Below are positions 22,516 to 34,945 of a stretch of 64,000 nt of DNA, in pieces (within the stretch, counting starts at the first letter, position 1; each line of letters starts with the position of its first letter). Below the pieces are notes generated by a model, which saw nothing but the letters and a program-made list of their open reading frames with translations, was not told the DNA's origin and made no database searches. The position numbers were made by a program, and so were the translations under genes. Source of the DNA: Prunella strophiata (taxonomy: Eukaryota; Chordata; Aves; Passeriformes; Prunellidae); NCBI GenBank assembly GCA_036583965.1, contig JAZBQD010000001.1, forward strand, positions 20,256,941 through 20,320,940. The letters run 5' to 3'.

Positions 22516-23140
22516 GATTCCCTGCTTCCACAATTTCTCTTTCTGGTGAAATCACATTTTCATTGTCCTTCTGCTGCCCAGGCCCATCTCACACAGAAAT
22601 CTCCCCCTCACCAGATGCTGAGCTGCTCTTATCACACAGGAAGTCGTTATCAGGATCCCAAATTTAAGGGAGGGATAATGGGTTGGAAAGGAGATATTTA
22701 TGAACTTGACTGTTTCTAGTGCAGCACTTTGCACACAATTGAGAAATGATCAGCCTGACATTAAAACAAGCCTGGTATTAAGGCAAGGAAGGCAATAATT
22801 TTTTACTAATGGATTGTTCCATTTCATTTACATATCTTTTCCCAACAATTTTATGCTTAAAAAATCATTGCCCTTTTGAATTATGTGAGGCTCTTTTGAC
22901 TGTGAGGCTCCAGCAATTTGCCAGCCTCATGTGTGTAATTAGTTTAATTAGCACTACAGCTCTAACGAGAGGATCAGTGTCTGCTGTGTGCTCTGTTCTT
23001 TCCTGGACAAAGTGAAAAATTTGGTTTCTTAATCGGCTGCATCTGAAGAACTCCAGGCCTTGCAAGTCTTCACAGAGTGCCTGGAGACAGGGAATATGTT
23101 TTGGGTTTTCTCCAAGTCCTTTGCTTTCAGTGCTAATTCC
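22516..23140. other. Unique AT-rich sequence, candidate conserved element
   Basis: The part at 22740-23040 is non-repetitive and AT-rich with homeodomain-type cores (GTAATTAGTTTAATTAGCAC). No exon or transposon is recognised. It leads into the degenerate edge of the next array. Confidence 0.35.
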
Positions 23141-26100
23141 TGAAGCCCTGTTCAGTTCCTGCAGTTCAGTTCCTGCAGCTCTGTTCAGTTCTGTGCAGCT
23201 CCTTCAGCTTTGTTCAGTTCTGTTCAGTTCCATCAGTTCTGTTCAGTTCCTTCCATTCTGTTCAATTCCTGCAGCCCTGTTCAGTTCCTGCAGCTCTGTT
23301 CAATTCTGTTCAGTTCCATCAGCTCTGTTCAGTTCCTGCAGTTCTGTTCAGCCCTGTTCCGCTCCTTCAGCTCTGTTCAATTCTGTTCAGTTCCTTCCAT
23401 TCTGTTCAATTCCTTCAGCTCTGTTCAGTCCCTGCAGCTCTGTTCAATTCCTGCAGTTCTGATCAGTTCCTTCAGCCCTGTTCAGTTCCTGCAGTTCTGT
23501 TCAATTCTGTTCAATTCCTTCAGCCCTGTTCAGCTCTGTTCAGTCCCTGCAGTTCTGTTCAGTTCCTTACATTCTGTTCAATTCCTTCAGCTCTGTTCAG
23601 TCCCTGCAGTTCTGTTCAATTCCTTCAGCCCTGTTCAGCTCTGTTCAGTCCCTGCAGCTCTGTTCAATTCCTGCAGTTCTGATCATTCAGTCCCTGCAGC
23701 TCTGTTCAATTCCTGCAGTTCTGATCAGTTCTATTCAGTTCTGTCCAGTTCAATTCCTTCAGCTCTGTTTAATTCCTGCAGTTCTGATCAGTTCCTTCAG
23801 CCCTGTTCAGTCCCTGCAGTTCTGTTCAATTCTGTTCAATTCCTTCAGCCCTGTTCAGTCCCTGCAGTTCTGTTCAGTTCCTGCAGCTCTGTTCAGTCCC
23901 TGCAGCTCTGTTCAGTTCCTGCAGCTCTGTTCAATTCCTGCAGTTCTGATCATTCAGTCCCTGCAGCTCTGTTCAGTTCCTGCAGCTCTGTTCAGTCCCT
24001 GCAGCTCTGTTCAGTCCCTGCAGCTCTGTTCAATTCCTGCAGCTCTGTTCAATTCCTGCAGCTCTGTTCAGTTCCTGCAGCTCTGTTCAATTCCTGCAGC
24101 TCTGTTCAATTCCTGCAGCTCTGTTCAATTCCTGCAGCTCTGTTCAATTCCTTCAGCCCTGTTCAGTCCCTGCAGCTCTGTTCAATTCCTGCAGTTCTGT
24201 TCAATTCCTGCAGCTCTGTTCAATTCCTGCAGTTCTGATCATTCAGTCCCTGCAGCTCTGTTCAGTCCCTGCAGCTCTGTTCAATTCCTGCAGCTCTGTT
24301 CAATTCCTGCAGCTCTGTTCAATTCCTGCAGTTCTGATCATTCAGTCCCTGCAGCTCTGTTCAGTTCCTGCAGCTCTGTTCAGTCCCTGCAGCTCTGTTC
24401 AGTTCCTGCAGCTCTGTTCAGTCCCTGCAGCTCTGTTCAGTCCCTGCAGCTCTGTTCAATTCCTGCAGTTCTGATCATTCAGTCCCTGCAGCTCTGTTCA
24501 ATTCCTGCAGTTCTGTTCAATTCCTGCAGCTCTGTTCAATTCCTTCAGCCCTGTTCAGTCCCTGCAGCTCTGTTCAATTCCTGCAGCTCTGTTCAATTCC
24601 TGCAGCTCTGTTCAATTCCTGCAGTTCTGATCATTCAGTCCCTGCAGCTCTGTTCAGTCCCTGCAGCTCTGTTCAATTCCTGCAGCTCTGTTCAATTCCT
24701 GCAGCTCTGTTCAATTCCTGCAGTTCTGATCATTCAGTCCCTGCAGCTCTGTTCAGTCCCTGCAGCTCTGTTCAGTCCCTGCAGCTCTGTTCAATTCCTG
24801 CAGTTCTGATCATTCAGTCCCTGCAGCTCTGTTCAGTCCCTGCAGCTCTGTTCAATTCCTGCAGTTCTGATCATTCAGTCCCTGCAGCTCTGTTCAATTC
24901 CTGCAGTTCTGATCATTCAGTCCCTGCAGCTCTGCTCAATTCCTTCAGCTCTGTTCAGTCCCTGCAGCTCTGTTCAGTTCCTTACATTATGTTCAATTCC
25001 TGAAGCTCAGTTCAGTCCCTGCAGTTCTGTTCAATTCCTTCAGCTCTGTTCAGTCCCTGCAGCTCTGTTCAATTCCTGCAGTTCTGATCATTCAGTCCCT
25101 GCAGCTCTGTTCAATTCCTGCAGCTCTGTTCAATTCCTGCAGCTCTGTTCAATTCCTTCAGCCCTGTTCAGTCCCTGCAGCTCTGTTCAATTCCTGCAGT
25201 TCTGATCATTCAGTCCCTGCAGCTCTGTTCAATCCCTGCAGTTCTGATCATTCAGTCCCTGCAGCTCTGTTCAATTCCTGCAGTTCTGATCATTCAGTCC
25301 CTGCAGCTCTGTTCAATTCCTGCAGTTCTGATCATTCAGTCCCTGCAGCTCTGTTCAATTCCTGCAGCTCTGTTCAATTCCTGCAGCTCTGTTCAATTCC
25401 TGCAGTTCTGATCATTCAGTCCCTGCAGCTCTGTTCAATTCCTGCAGTTCTGATCATTCAGTCCCTGCAGCTCTGTTCAATTCCTGCAGTTCTGATCATT
25501 CAGTCCCTGCAGCTCTGTTCAATTCCTGCAGCTCTGTTCAATTCCTTCAGCCCTGTTCAGTCCCTGCAGCTCTGTTCAATTCCTTCAGCCCTGTTCAGTC
25601 CCTGCAGCTCTGTTCAGTCCCTGCAGCTCTGTTCAGTCCCTGCAGCTCTGTTCAATTCCTGCAGCTCTGTTCAATTCCTGCAGCTCTGTTCAATTCCTGC
25701 AGCTCTGTTCAATTCCTGCAGCTCTGTTCAATTCCTGCAGCTCTGTTCAATTCCTGCAGCTCTGTTCAATTCCTGCAGTTCTGATCATTCAGTCCCTGCA
25801 GCTCTGTTCAATTCCTGCAGCTCTGTTCAATTCCTGCAGCTCTGTTCAATTCCTGCAGTTCTGATCATTCAGTCCCTGCAGCTCTGTTCAATTCCTGCAG
25901 CTCTGTTCAATTCCTGCAGCTCTGTTCAATTCCTGCAGCTCTGTTCAATTCCTGCAGCTCTGTTCAATTCCTGCAGCTCTGTTCAATTCCTGCAGCTCTG
26001 TTCAATTCCTGCAGTTCTGATCATTCAGTCCCTGCAGCTCTGTTCAGTCCCTGCAGCTCTGTTCAATTCCTGCAGCTCTGTTCAATTCCTGCAGTTCTGA

Positions 26101-26714
26101 TCATTCAGTCCCTGCAGCTCTGTTCAATTCCTGCAGCTCTGTTCAATTCCTGCAGCTCTGTTCAATTCCTGCAGTTCTGATCATTCAGTCCCTGCAGCTC
26201 TGTTCAATTCCTGCAGCTCTGTTCAATTCCTGCAGCTCTGTTCAATTCCTGCAGCTCTGTTCAATTCCTGCAGTTCTGATCATTCAGTCCCTGCAGCTCT
26301 GTTCAATTCCTGCAGTTCTGTTCAATTCTGTTCAATTCCTTCAGCTCTGTTCAGTCCCTGCAGCTCTGTTCAATTCCTGCAGCTCTGTTCAATTCCTGCA
26401 GTTCTGATCATTCAGTCCCTGCAGCTCTGTTCAATTCCTGCAGTTCTGATCATTCAGTCCCTGCAGCTCTGTTCAATTCCTGCAGCTCTGTTCAATTCCT
26501 GCAGCTCTGTTCAATTCCTGCAGCTCTGTTCAATTCCTGCAGCTCTGTTCAATTCCTGCAGTTCTGATCATTCAGTCCCTGCAGCTCTGTTCAATTCCTG
26601 CAGCTCTGTTCAATTCCTGCAGCTCTGTTCAATTCCTGCAGTTCTGATCATTCAGTCCCTGCAGCTCTGTTCAATTCCTGCAGCTCTGTTCAATTCCTGC
26701 AGCTCTGTTCAGTT
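23141..26714. repeat. 19/23-bp minisatellite, about 180 copies
   Basis: The main unit is CAGCTCTGTTCAATTCCTG (19 bases). A second unit, CAGTTCTGATCATTCAGTCC plus CTG (23 bases), is interspersed after every one to nine main units. Nearly every unit has a CTGCAG (PstI) site. The left 500 bases are degenerate (CTTCAG, CATTCTG, TTCAGTTCCATCAG), while the right 2 kb is almost uniform, so recent expansion occurred on the right. The frame of 342 codons on the left is a by-product. Confidence 0.97.
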
Positions 26715-27799
26715 GATCTCCAAATTAAAGAAGGATTCTCTTTTGCAGGGATCTTTCCTGGAGGTCTTTGGCCACAAAGCCTGGGCACCGAGTGCTGGGT
26801 GGAACCCCTGGCAGTGCTGTGAGTCACAGCCTGACCCTTCCAGCAGCACAAACTGCAGCCTGGCTTTCTCCCACAGCTTTCATTGCTGGGGTGAGGAGTG
26901 TTGGAAAATTCAGGAATGCTGCACATCAGGGAGCCCCACGTGGGGCTCTGCTGCTCCTCCCTGGCTGCCCCAAACAGAAGCAGAAGGATTTTCTCCCCTT
27001 TTCCCTGCAGGACACTCTGGATTATCAGATATTTTACCTGTGGTCAAGTGGCACAAACCCATTTTAATCAAACACCTGAAGCTCCCGGAGCATCTCTGTG
27101 TTGGGAGCAGCACAGGCTGTAAATAATTGGAGCATTAAGGAGAATTTACACCCCTGGGGCCAGCCCTGGAGGATTAAAACCTCCTGGAACCATTTACCTT
27201 GAGAAAATGATAAAATTTCCCTGGGCTGGTGGTTCCTTGGGAGGAGATTGGAAGCAGAGGCTGCACTTGGTGTGTCCTTACCAGGTATCAATTCCAGTCC
27301 TCCAAAGACATTTGCTGCCATTATTTTGACATCCCTGCCCTTTGCTGCCCTTGGAGTGCTGGAATTGTGGTGCTGGGACAGATTCAATTAACAAAGCAGA
27401 GGGATCTGACCTTTCCCAAGCTGTTGTTCTAGCCCTGATTTGCTTTAGGGGGGAAAATATTCTTTCTTTCCTGGATAAATATGAAATAACAAATAAATAA
27501 CCCATTGATTTGTGGTCTGGGGAAAAAATAGACAAAAAAAGAAGAAGAAGGAGAGGAAAGAATGAAGTGGTGGGGCTCAGACACTGAGTGCTCCCAGAGT
27601 CTGCTGCCAGCTGCCATTGTCAGCACTGGAGAGGTGCTGAGGCTCCTGGAGAGGTTTCTCCAGGAATTAGCTGAGCTCTGGGCCTGTGCTAACTCTGGGA
27701 CAGGAGGAAATGTCCTTCCTATGGCTCCTGCACAGGGGACAAACCAGGCTGTGACACTGGCCCAGCTCCTGGCTGGCTGGGGATGGGGTCTGGGAGGGG
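26715..27799. other. Unique non-coding sequence
   Basis: This is mixed-composition single-copy DNA with overlapping short open frames on both strands and no recognisable family, transposon or tandem unit. Confidence 0.4.
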
Positions 27800-28590
27800 A
27801 GGAGGTCACTGGGGATGGATCTGGAGCAGGTTTAGTCTGAGCCTGGGATGGGATCTGGGGCAGGTTTGGTCTGAGCTTGGGATGGGATCTGGGGCAGGTT
27901 TGGTCTGAGCCTGGGATGGGATCTGGGGCAGGTTTGGTCTGAGCTTGGGATGGGATCTGGGGCAGGTTTGGTCTGAGCCTGGGATGGGATCTGGGGCAGG
28001 TTTGGTCTGAGCCTGGGCTGGGGATTTGGGATGGGATCTGGGGCAGGTTTGGTCTGAGCTTGGGCTGGGATCTGGGGCAGGTCTGGCTCTGAGACTGGGC
28101 TGGAGATTTGGGATGGGATCTGGGGCAGGTTTGGTCTGAGCCTGGGATGGGGATTTGGGATGGGATCTGGGGCAGGTTTGGTCTGAGCCTGGGCTGGGGA
28201 TTTGGGATGGGATCTGGGGCAGGTCTGGCTCTGAGGCTGGGCTGGGGATTTGGGATGGGATTTGGGGCAGGTTTGGCTCTGAGATTGGGCTGGGGATTTG
28301 GGCTGGGATCTGGGGCAGGTTTGGTCTGAGCCTGTCGGGCTGTGGGGATTGGGCTGGGATCTGGTGCAGGTTGGGCTCTGAGATTCGGGCTGGGGAGGTC
28401 CCTGGGGATGGGACTTGGGGCAGGTTTAGCTCTGAGCCTGGGATGGGGATTTGGGATGGGATCTGAGGCAGGTTTAGTCTGAGCCTGGGATGGGATCTGG
28501 AGGTTTGGATCTAAGCCTGGCTGGGGATGTTGGCTGGGATCTGGGGATGGGATCTGGGGCAGGTTTGGCTCTGAGGCTGGGCTGGGGAGG
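27800..28590. repeat. 33-bp and ~46-bp minisatellite
   Basis: The basic 33-base unit is GGGATGGGATCTGGGGCAGG plus TTTGGTCTGAGCCT. A longer form inserts CTGGGGATTT. Variants replace GGTCTGAG with GGCTCTGAGGCTGGG. The plus strand is G-rich, and long-form units contain four close G3-4 runs. The minus-strand frame of 468 codons (QTKPAPDPIP-type repeats) is a consequence of the stop-free unit. Confidence 0.94.
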
Positions 28591-29467
28591 TCCCTGGGGC
28601 TGGGGCACAGCCTGGGCTCCTGTCCCAGGCTCCTGTCCCAGCCCAGGTGACACCTCGGGGTCGTTATCAGCCTTCTCATCAGCCAGCACAGGAGCTGATG
28701 TCCTCCATCCCTCCCCTGCCTGCTCCTTCCCCCAGCCCTGGGGATGGCTCCCATTGGTCTCCCTGGGATTTCTGCAGCTCTCCAGAGCAGGGAGTGGGGA
28801 TTGATGGAAATTACAGACACAGATAATAACAGCAACGTGTATTATTTATAGATCACAGAATCCAGGCTCAGAAAACAAACAATAAAGCACAATAAAGCAA
28901 TTTTCTATTGCCTCAGCTCTGACAGCCAGGCTGTAACCCTTAGAGGTGTTTGGATGACCATTCTCAGATCCAAATGAGACACTGCAGTGCTTCCCAAAGT
29001 GTGTTTGTGTCCTGATGAATGGAAACGAGCAGAGAGGAAGGCTGGAAATGTGACAATCCACAGCAGCACTGTTAATTTCCCACAGCTTTGTCATTTACCT
29101 GCAGAACCTTCATCTGTTTCTGGTATGGCTTTATGGCTGCTCCTTCCATCAGAGCCCCACAGACTGCAATATTCCGCTCAGTGAGCTGAAATATCTGTGG
29201 ATGGAAAAGCAGCTCCTCATCAAAGCCCTGGGAGCTGCTGTGGGCTCCTTCTGTACACTGGGATTACCTGAGGAAACATTGGATGGGCTGAGAAACAGGC
29301 TTCTTTTGTTTGGAGAGAGCAGAAATCAAAACTTCTCAATTAAAAATACAGTTTTTTTCTCACTTTAATTCAATGAGGTGTTCTACCCTCTCACAAAACT
29401 CATCTGCAAGGGGGGCAGGAATAATCCCTTAATGAGAAACAAAGAAGGGAAAATGCTTTATTTGATG
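28591..29467. other. Unique non-coding sequence
   Basis: The left part is GC-rich. From about 28800 it is AT-richer single-copy sequence with no recognised exon or transposon. Confidence 0.4.
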
Positions 29468-29574
29468 TCTGGGGATGGGGATGGGATGGGGATGGGATGG
29501 GATGGGATGGGATGGGATGGGGATGGGGATGGGGATTGGGGATGGGGATGGGGATGGGGATGGGGATGGGGGAG
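29468..29574. repeat. GGGAT/GGGGAT microsatellite
   Basis: About 105 bases of GGGGATGGGGATGGGATGG type. The plus strand has more than fifteen G3-4 runs separated by two bases, a dense G-quadruplex-forming tract. Confidence 0.95.
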
Positions 29575-29714
29575 CTTTCAGGACAGCCCAGGCAGGCTTT
29601 TCCCTCCTGGCACACCCCAGGTGCAGCTGGTGGAACCCACAGCATCTCAGCTGCTCAGTGCCTCAGGTTCTCCTCCCTGCTAGACACAAATTGTGCTTGA
29701 AGAGACTCCTGGGA

Positions 29715-29790
29715 TGAGCTGAGCTGGGAGGGATCCCAGGCTGCCTTGGACACTGCCAGGGATCTGCTCTGGGCAGCTGCAGCTGTTTCT
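29715..29790 (-). mobile_element. CR1 LINE fragment
   Basis: GAGGGATCCCAGGCTGCCTTGG, then ACACTGCCAGGGATCTG and CTCTGGGCAGCTGCAGCTG follow the antisense CR1 3' order. The copy is short and diverged. Confidence 0.55.
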
Positions 29791-30984
29791 GAATTCTGAG
29801 CTGTCCTTTGCCCCCTGTCCTGGCCCAGCAGGGGAATATCCCCAGTCCAGCCCTGCCTGGGTCCAGCCCTGCATCCCTCATTCTCTATGAACTCCTCGTT
29901 CACAGCTGCTGCTGGCACCAATTCCTTTTCCTGTTATCTCTGCCTTTCTGTTGAAGGCCCATTATTGGCTTTAATCAGTGAAATGAATTTGTTAATGAAC
30001 TGCCTGATAAGCTTGCCATGGCTAATGTTGGGAGGTTTTTATCTCCTTTTTTTTTTTTTTTTTCCCTTTTTTTTTTTGGTTATTGTTTCTTCCACATCAA
30101 ATAACAAAATAAATACATTAAAAAGTTGCTGCAGCTGGTGGCAGCCTGGTCCTTTGCTTCAGGCAAATCATGGGAATAAATTCAGTTCCCAGTGCTCTGA
30201 GGGAAGAGGAGTTCATGGGAATGTCAGTGGGAGCTGGGAGGATTTGGGCTGTTGTGCTTGCTCACCTGCACTGTCCCAGGGCTGGCACAAACCCTGTCAC
30301 CTTCCCCCACAGCTGGCCTGATTCATGGCTCACAGGGCTAAAGGTGTCCCCTGGGCTTGCCCAGGGCTGGGAAGGGCCCTGCAGGGGTGGGAGGGCAGCA
30401 GTGGGCACAGCAGTGCCAGCCCTGCTGTGTCCTGGCAGCTGCTGTGCCCCCTCTGCCCAGAACGCTTTGAGAGCACCCAAAATCTTCCTTTACTCTCTGT
30501 TAGGGGAGCCTGGGACCCACAGAACACCAGAAGTGCTCAGTGTCTGTGCTCTTGATGGCCCTGACACAACAGAAAATAATTCCTGCCCGAGGGGGGAATC
30601 TGGGATAACTCAGCTCCAGGGATTGGACTCCCAAACCCTGGCTCTGCTTCTCCCCCTTCCTCACAGCCCCTGCTGGGAGAGGAGCTCAGGCAGCACTGCT
30701 GGCACCTCGGGAGGGGGAGCTGGGTGGGCTCTGCTCCAGAGAAACGGGAGCAAACAGCAAAAAAAAAACCCAAAAAACCTGAGAGCCTCAGGGTGTGCTG
30801 GGGAGGCAGGCTGGACAGCAGGACAAACCCCAGGGGAAGGACTGCCAGACATGGGGCCAGCCAGGGGAGCCCCAGCCTGGAGGGGCTCAGGAAACTCTGC
30901 AGGTGGCACTTGGGGACACCTGGGGACACCTGGGGACACCTGGGGACACGATGTCCTGCTGACCGTGGGGTGGGGGCAGTTCAC
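29791..30984. other. Unique non-coding sequence
   Basis: It holds a T-rich tract (about 30045-30080) and GC-rich single-copy DNA. Near 30910-30955 a short run has four copies of CTGGGGACACC (11 bases). Open frames on both strands are unrecognised. Confidence 0.4.
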
Positions 30985-31036
30985 TGTGGGCTGGGTGAGC
31001 CTAAAGGGCTTTTCCAGCCTCAGGGACTCTGTGACC
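30985..31036 (+). mobile_element. Possible CR1-type 3' tail
   Basis: GTGAGCCTAAAGGGCTTTTC, then CAGCCTCAGGGACTCTGTGA resembles the last bases of CR1-family elements. The first unit of the 44-bp array starts inside it. Confidence 0.4.
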
Positions 31037-33845
31037 CCATTGAGGATCATTTTGGGATTAGGAATAGGGGCTGTGTGATCCCATTGAGGCTGATTTTGGG
31101 ATTAGGAATAGGGGCTGTGTGATCCCATTGAGGCTCATTTTGGGATGCAGGAATAGGGGCTGTGTGATCTATTCAGGATCATTTTGGGATTAGGAATAGG
31201 GGCTGTGTGACCCCATTGAGGCTCATTTTGAGATTAGGAATAGGGGCTGTGTGACCCCATTGAGGCTGATTTTGGGATGCAGGAATAGGGGCTGTGTGAC
31301 CCCATTGAGGCTGATTTTGGGATGCAGGAATAGGGGCTGTGTGACCCCATTGAGACTCATTTTGGGATTAGGAATAGGGGCTGTGTGATCTATTCAGGAT
31401 CATTTTGGGATTAGGAATAGGGGCTGTGGTGATCCCATTGAGGGCTCATTTGGGATTAGGAATAGGGGCTGTGTGATCCCATTGAGGCTGATTTTGGGGA
31501 TGCAGTATGATTTTATTCTGGCTCATTTTGGGATTAGGAATAGGGACTATGTGATCCCATTGAGGATCATTTTGGGATGCAGGAATAGGGGCTGTGTGAC
31601 CCCATTGAGGCTGATTTTGGGGATGCAGTATGATCCTATTCTGGCTCATTTTGGGATTAGGAATAGGGGCTGTGTGATCCCATTGAGGCTCATTTTGGGA
31701 TTAGGAATAGGGGCTGTGTGATCCCATTGAGGCTCATTTTGGGATTAGGAATAGGGGCTGTGTGATCCCATTGAGGCTCATTTTGGGATTAGGAATAGGG
31801 GCTGTGTGACCCCATTGAGGCTGATTTTGGGATTAGGAATAGGGGCTGTGTGATCCCATTGAGGCTCATTTTGGGATTAGGAATAGGGGCTGTGTGACCC
31901 CATTGAGGCTGATTTTGGGATTAGGAATAGGGGCTGTGTGACCCCATTGAGGCTGATTTTGGGATTAGGAATAGGGGCTGTGTGATCCCATTCAGACTCA
32001 TTTTGGGATTAGGAATAGGGGCTGTGTGACCCCATTGAGGCTGATTTTGGGGATGCAGGAATAGGGGCTGTGTGACCCCATTGAGGCTGATTTTGGGATT
32101 AGGAATAGGGGCTGTGTGATCCCATTGAGGCTCATTTTGGGATTAGGAATAGGGGCTGTGTGATCTATTCAGGATCATTTTGGGATTAGGAATAGGGGCT
32201 GTGTGATCCCATTGAGGCTCATTTTGGGATTAGGAATAGGGGCTGTGTGATCCCATTGAGGCTCATTTTGGGATTAGGAATAGGGGCTGTGTGATCCCAT
32301 TGAGGCTCATTTTGGGATTAGGAATAGGGGCTGTGTGATCTATTCAGGATCATTTTGGGATTAGGAATAGGGGCTGTGTGACCCCATTGAGGCTGATTTT
32401 GGGATTAGGAATAGGGGCTGTGTGATCCCATTGAGGCTCATTTTGGGATTAGGAATAGGGGCTGTGTGATCCCATTGAGGCTCATTTTGGGATTAGGAAT
32501 AGGGGCTGTGTGATCCCATTGAGGCTCATTTTGGGATTAGGAATAGGGGCTGTGTGATCTATTCAGGATCATTTTGGGATTAGGAATAGGGGCTGTGTGA
32601 GCCCATTCAGGCTCATTTTGGGATTAGGAATAGGGGCTGTGTGATCTATTCAGGATCATTTTGGGATTAGGAATAGGGGCTGTGTGACCCCATTGAGGCT
32701 GATTTTGGGATTAGGAATAGGGGCTGTGTGACCCCATTGAGGCTGATTTTGGGATTAGGAATAGGGGCTGTGTGATCTCATTCAGACTCATTTTGGGATT
32801 AGGAATAGGGGCTGTGTGACCCCATTGAGGCTGATTTTGGGATTAGGAATAGGGGCTGTGTGATCCCATTGAGGCTCATTTTGGGATTAGGAATAGGGGC
32901 TGTGTGATCCCATTGAGGCTGATTTTGGGATTAGGAATAGGGGCTGTGTGACCCCATTGAGGCTGATTTTGGGATTAGGAATAGGGGCTGTGTGATCTAT
33001 TCAGGATCATTTTGGGATTAGGAATAGGGGCTGTGTGATCCCATTGAGGCTCATTTTGGGATTAGGAATAGGGGCTGTGTGATCCCATTGAGGCTCATTT
33101 TGGGATTAGGAATAGGGGCTGTGTGATCCCATTGAGGCTCATTTTGGGATTAGGAATAGGGGCTGTGTGATCTATTCAGGATCATTTTGGGATTAGGAAT
33201 AGGGGCTGTGTGATCCCATTGAGGCTCATTTTGGGATTAGGAATAGGGGCTGTGTGATCCCATTGAGGCTCATTTTGGGATTAGGAATAGGGGCTGTGTG
33301 ATCCCATTGAGGCTCATTTTGGGATTAGGAATAGGGGCTGTGTGATCCCATTGAGGCTCATTTTGGGATTAGGAATAGGGGCTGTGTGATCCCATTGAGG
33401 CTCATTTTGGGATTAGGAATAGGGGCTGTGTGATCCCATTGAGGCTCATTTTGGGATTAGGAATAGGGGCTGTGTGATCTATTCAGGATCATTTTGGGAT
33501 TAGGAATAGGGGCTGTGTGACCCCATTGAGGCTGATTTTGGGATTAGGAATAGGGGCTGTGTGATCCCATTGAGGCTCATTTTGGGATTAGGAATAGGGG
33601 CTGTGTGATCCCATTGAGGCTCATTTTGGGATTAGGAATAGGGGCTGTGTGATCTATTCAGGATCATTTTGGGATTAGGAATAGGGGCTGTGTGATCCCA
33701 TTGAGGCTCATTTTGGGATTAGGAATAGGGGCTGTGTGATCTATTCAGGATCATTTTGGGATTAGGAATAGGGGCTGTGTGATCTATTCAGGATCATTTT
33801 GGGATTAGGAATAGGGGCTGTGTGATCCCATTGAGGCTCATTTGT
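31020..33845. repeat. 44-bp minisatellite with higher-order structure, about 64 copies
   Basis: The unit is GGGATTAGGAATAGGGGCTG, then TGTGATCCCATTGAGGCTCATTTT (44 bases). Subtypes: A (CCCATTGAGGCTCA), D (CCCATTGAGGCTGA), and B, one base shorter (CTATTCAGGATCA). B units recur at 175-base steps (three A plus one B) at several places. The left part is more mixed, including units with GATGCAGGAATA, and the right part is more uniform. Confidence 0.96.
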
Positions 33846-34213
33846 GAAGGTTAGGATGGTTTTCCCTTTCCTTTGTTTCCCCCATTCATTTCCAAGAGGA
33901 TCGCCCAGAATGACAATCCCTTGTTTTGTCTGGCTGATAATTGCATTGATAATTGAGTGCAATTTGGACAATCACATTCCAGGGGCTGCTTTAATCTCTG
34001 CAGATGCATATTCATGATGCCATTGGAGATGGAGCTGAGGAGCTCCATTGTCTGCTGTGAAAGCAAACCCAAGGCAGGAGGTGATTGATTTGTCCTCCCA
34101 AAGCTCCCTCTGTCCCTCTGCTGCTGGATCTCTTCATCCATCCCTTCCCTCCCGGAGCAGTTCCAGCCCATCCCCATTTTTGGCTGTCCAGCAAATTCCT
34201 GCCCTGATGCTTC
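33846..34213. other. Unique non-coding sequence
   Basis: This is single-copy sequence including GATGCATATTCATGATGCCA. No exon is recognised. It ends in the CTTC target duplication of the family B LTR. Confidence 0.35.
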
Positions 34214-34747
34214 TGTCAGGAAAATTAATCCACAAACACCAGAGGTTGATGTCCAAAAAGGAGACAGAGGAGTCCTTTTGCTTTATTCCAATAAAGGGAG
34301 AGGCCATGGGGCATTCCCCTGGGGTCTCTCCCATTTTTGGATGACACAGCCTCCTTTTGATCCAATTTTCCCAGCTGGCATTTCCCTCTCTCGTTCCATT
34401 TCTGAGGTACTTGAGAGGTAACAGACTTCCCAGAACACCTGATACCAGAGATTTCCCTCTAATGTATAACCCTCCTTTTTAATTTTTAATTCTTACAGAA
34501 TTTAGGGGTTTTCCCCATTGTTTCTTTCATCTTGCAATGTTTAATTTCATTTATCAGCAAACCTAGAGTTTATTTGTAAAAGCAAATATCTTTTTTTCCA
34601 TTCATCAATCAGTGGAATCCTTCCCATTGTTTTTTGGGTTTTTTTTTTTGTTGGTTTTTTTTTTTTTTTTTTTTATCTCTCAATGCTGGTTTTATCTCCT
34701 AGCAGACCCAGAGCTGGTTTGGAAAGACAAACCCATCATTCCTCTCA
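34214..34747 (-). mobile_element. LTR family B, near-complete solo LTR
   Basis: It starts TGTCAGGAAAATTAATCC and ends TCTCA on the plus strand, so in its own sense it begins TGAGA and ends CTGACA. CTTC flanks both sides (34210-34213 and 34748-34751), a 4-bp target duplication. TTTATTCCAATAAAGG near 34281 carries the polyadenylation signal on the minus strand. A poly-T expansion near 34629-34674 lengthens it relative to the 500-base copy at 48165. No viral genes are present. Confidence 0.82.
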
Positions 34748-34839
34748 CTTCCCTTCCATCCCCAGCTTGGGTTTGGCTTTTCCTGCTGCAGCAGAATCCC
34801 TGGATGTGCTGAGTGTCCCTGCCCTGCTGGGAATTCTCC

Positions 34840-34945
34840 TGGAGCTGGGGCTGCCCCTGGGTCCCTGGCAGTGCCCAAGGCCAGGCTGGACACTGGGGCT
34901 GGAGCACCTGGGACAGGGCAAGGTGTCCCTGCCATGGGAATGGGG
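34840..34945 (+). mobile_element. CR1 LINE 3' end, abutting a minisatellite
   Basis: CCCTGGCAGTGCCCAAGGCC, then GGCTGGACACTGGGGCTGGA and AAGGTGTCCCTGCCATGG are CR1 in sense orientation. After CCATGG the expected CAGGGGTGGGATTTGAGG becomes GAATGGGGTGGGATCTCAGA, and the 27/33-bp array starts. Confidence 0.85.

Noticed and set aside
27429..28835. 468-codon Pro-rich minus-strand frame
   Set aside because: It lies over the 33-bp array. Non-repeat ends have no recognisable domain and no splice or promoter context.
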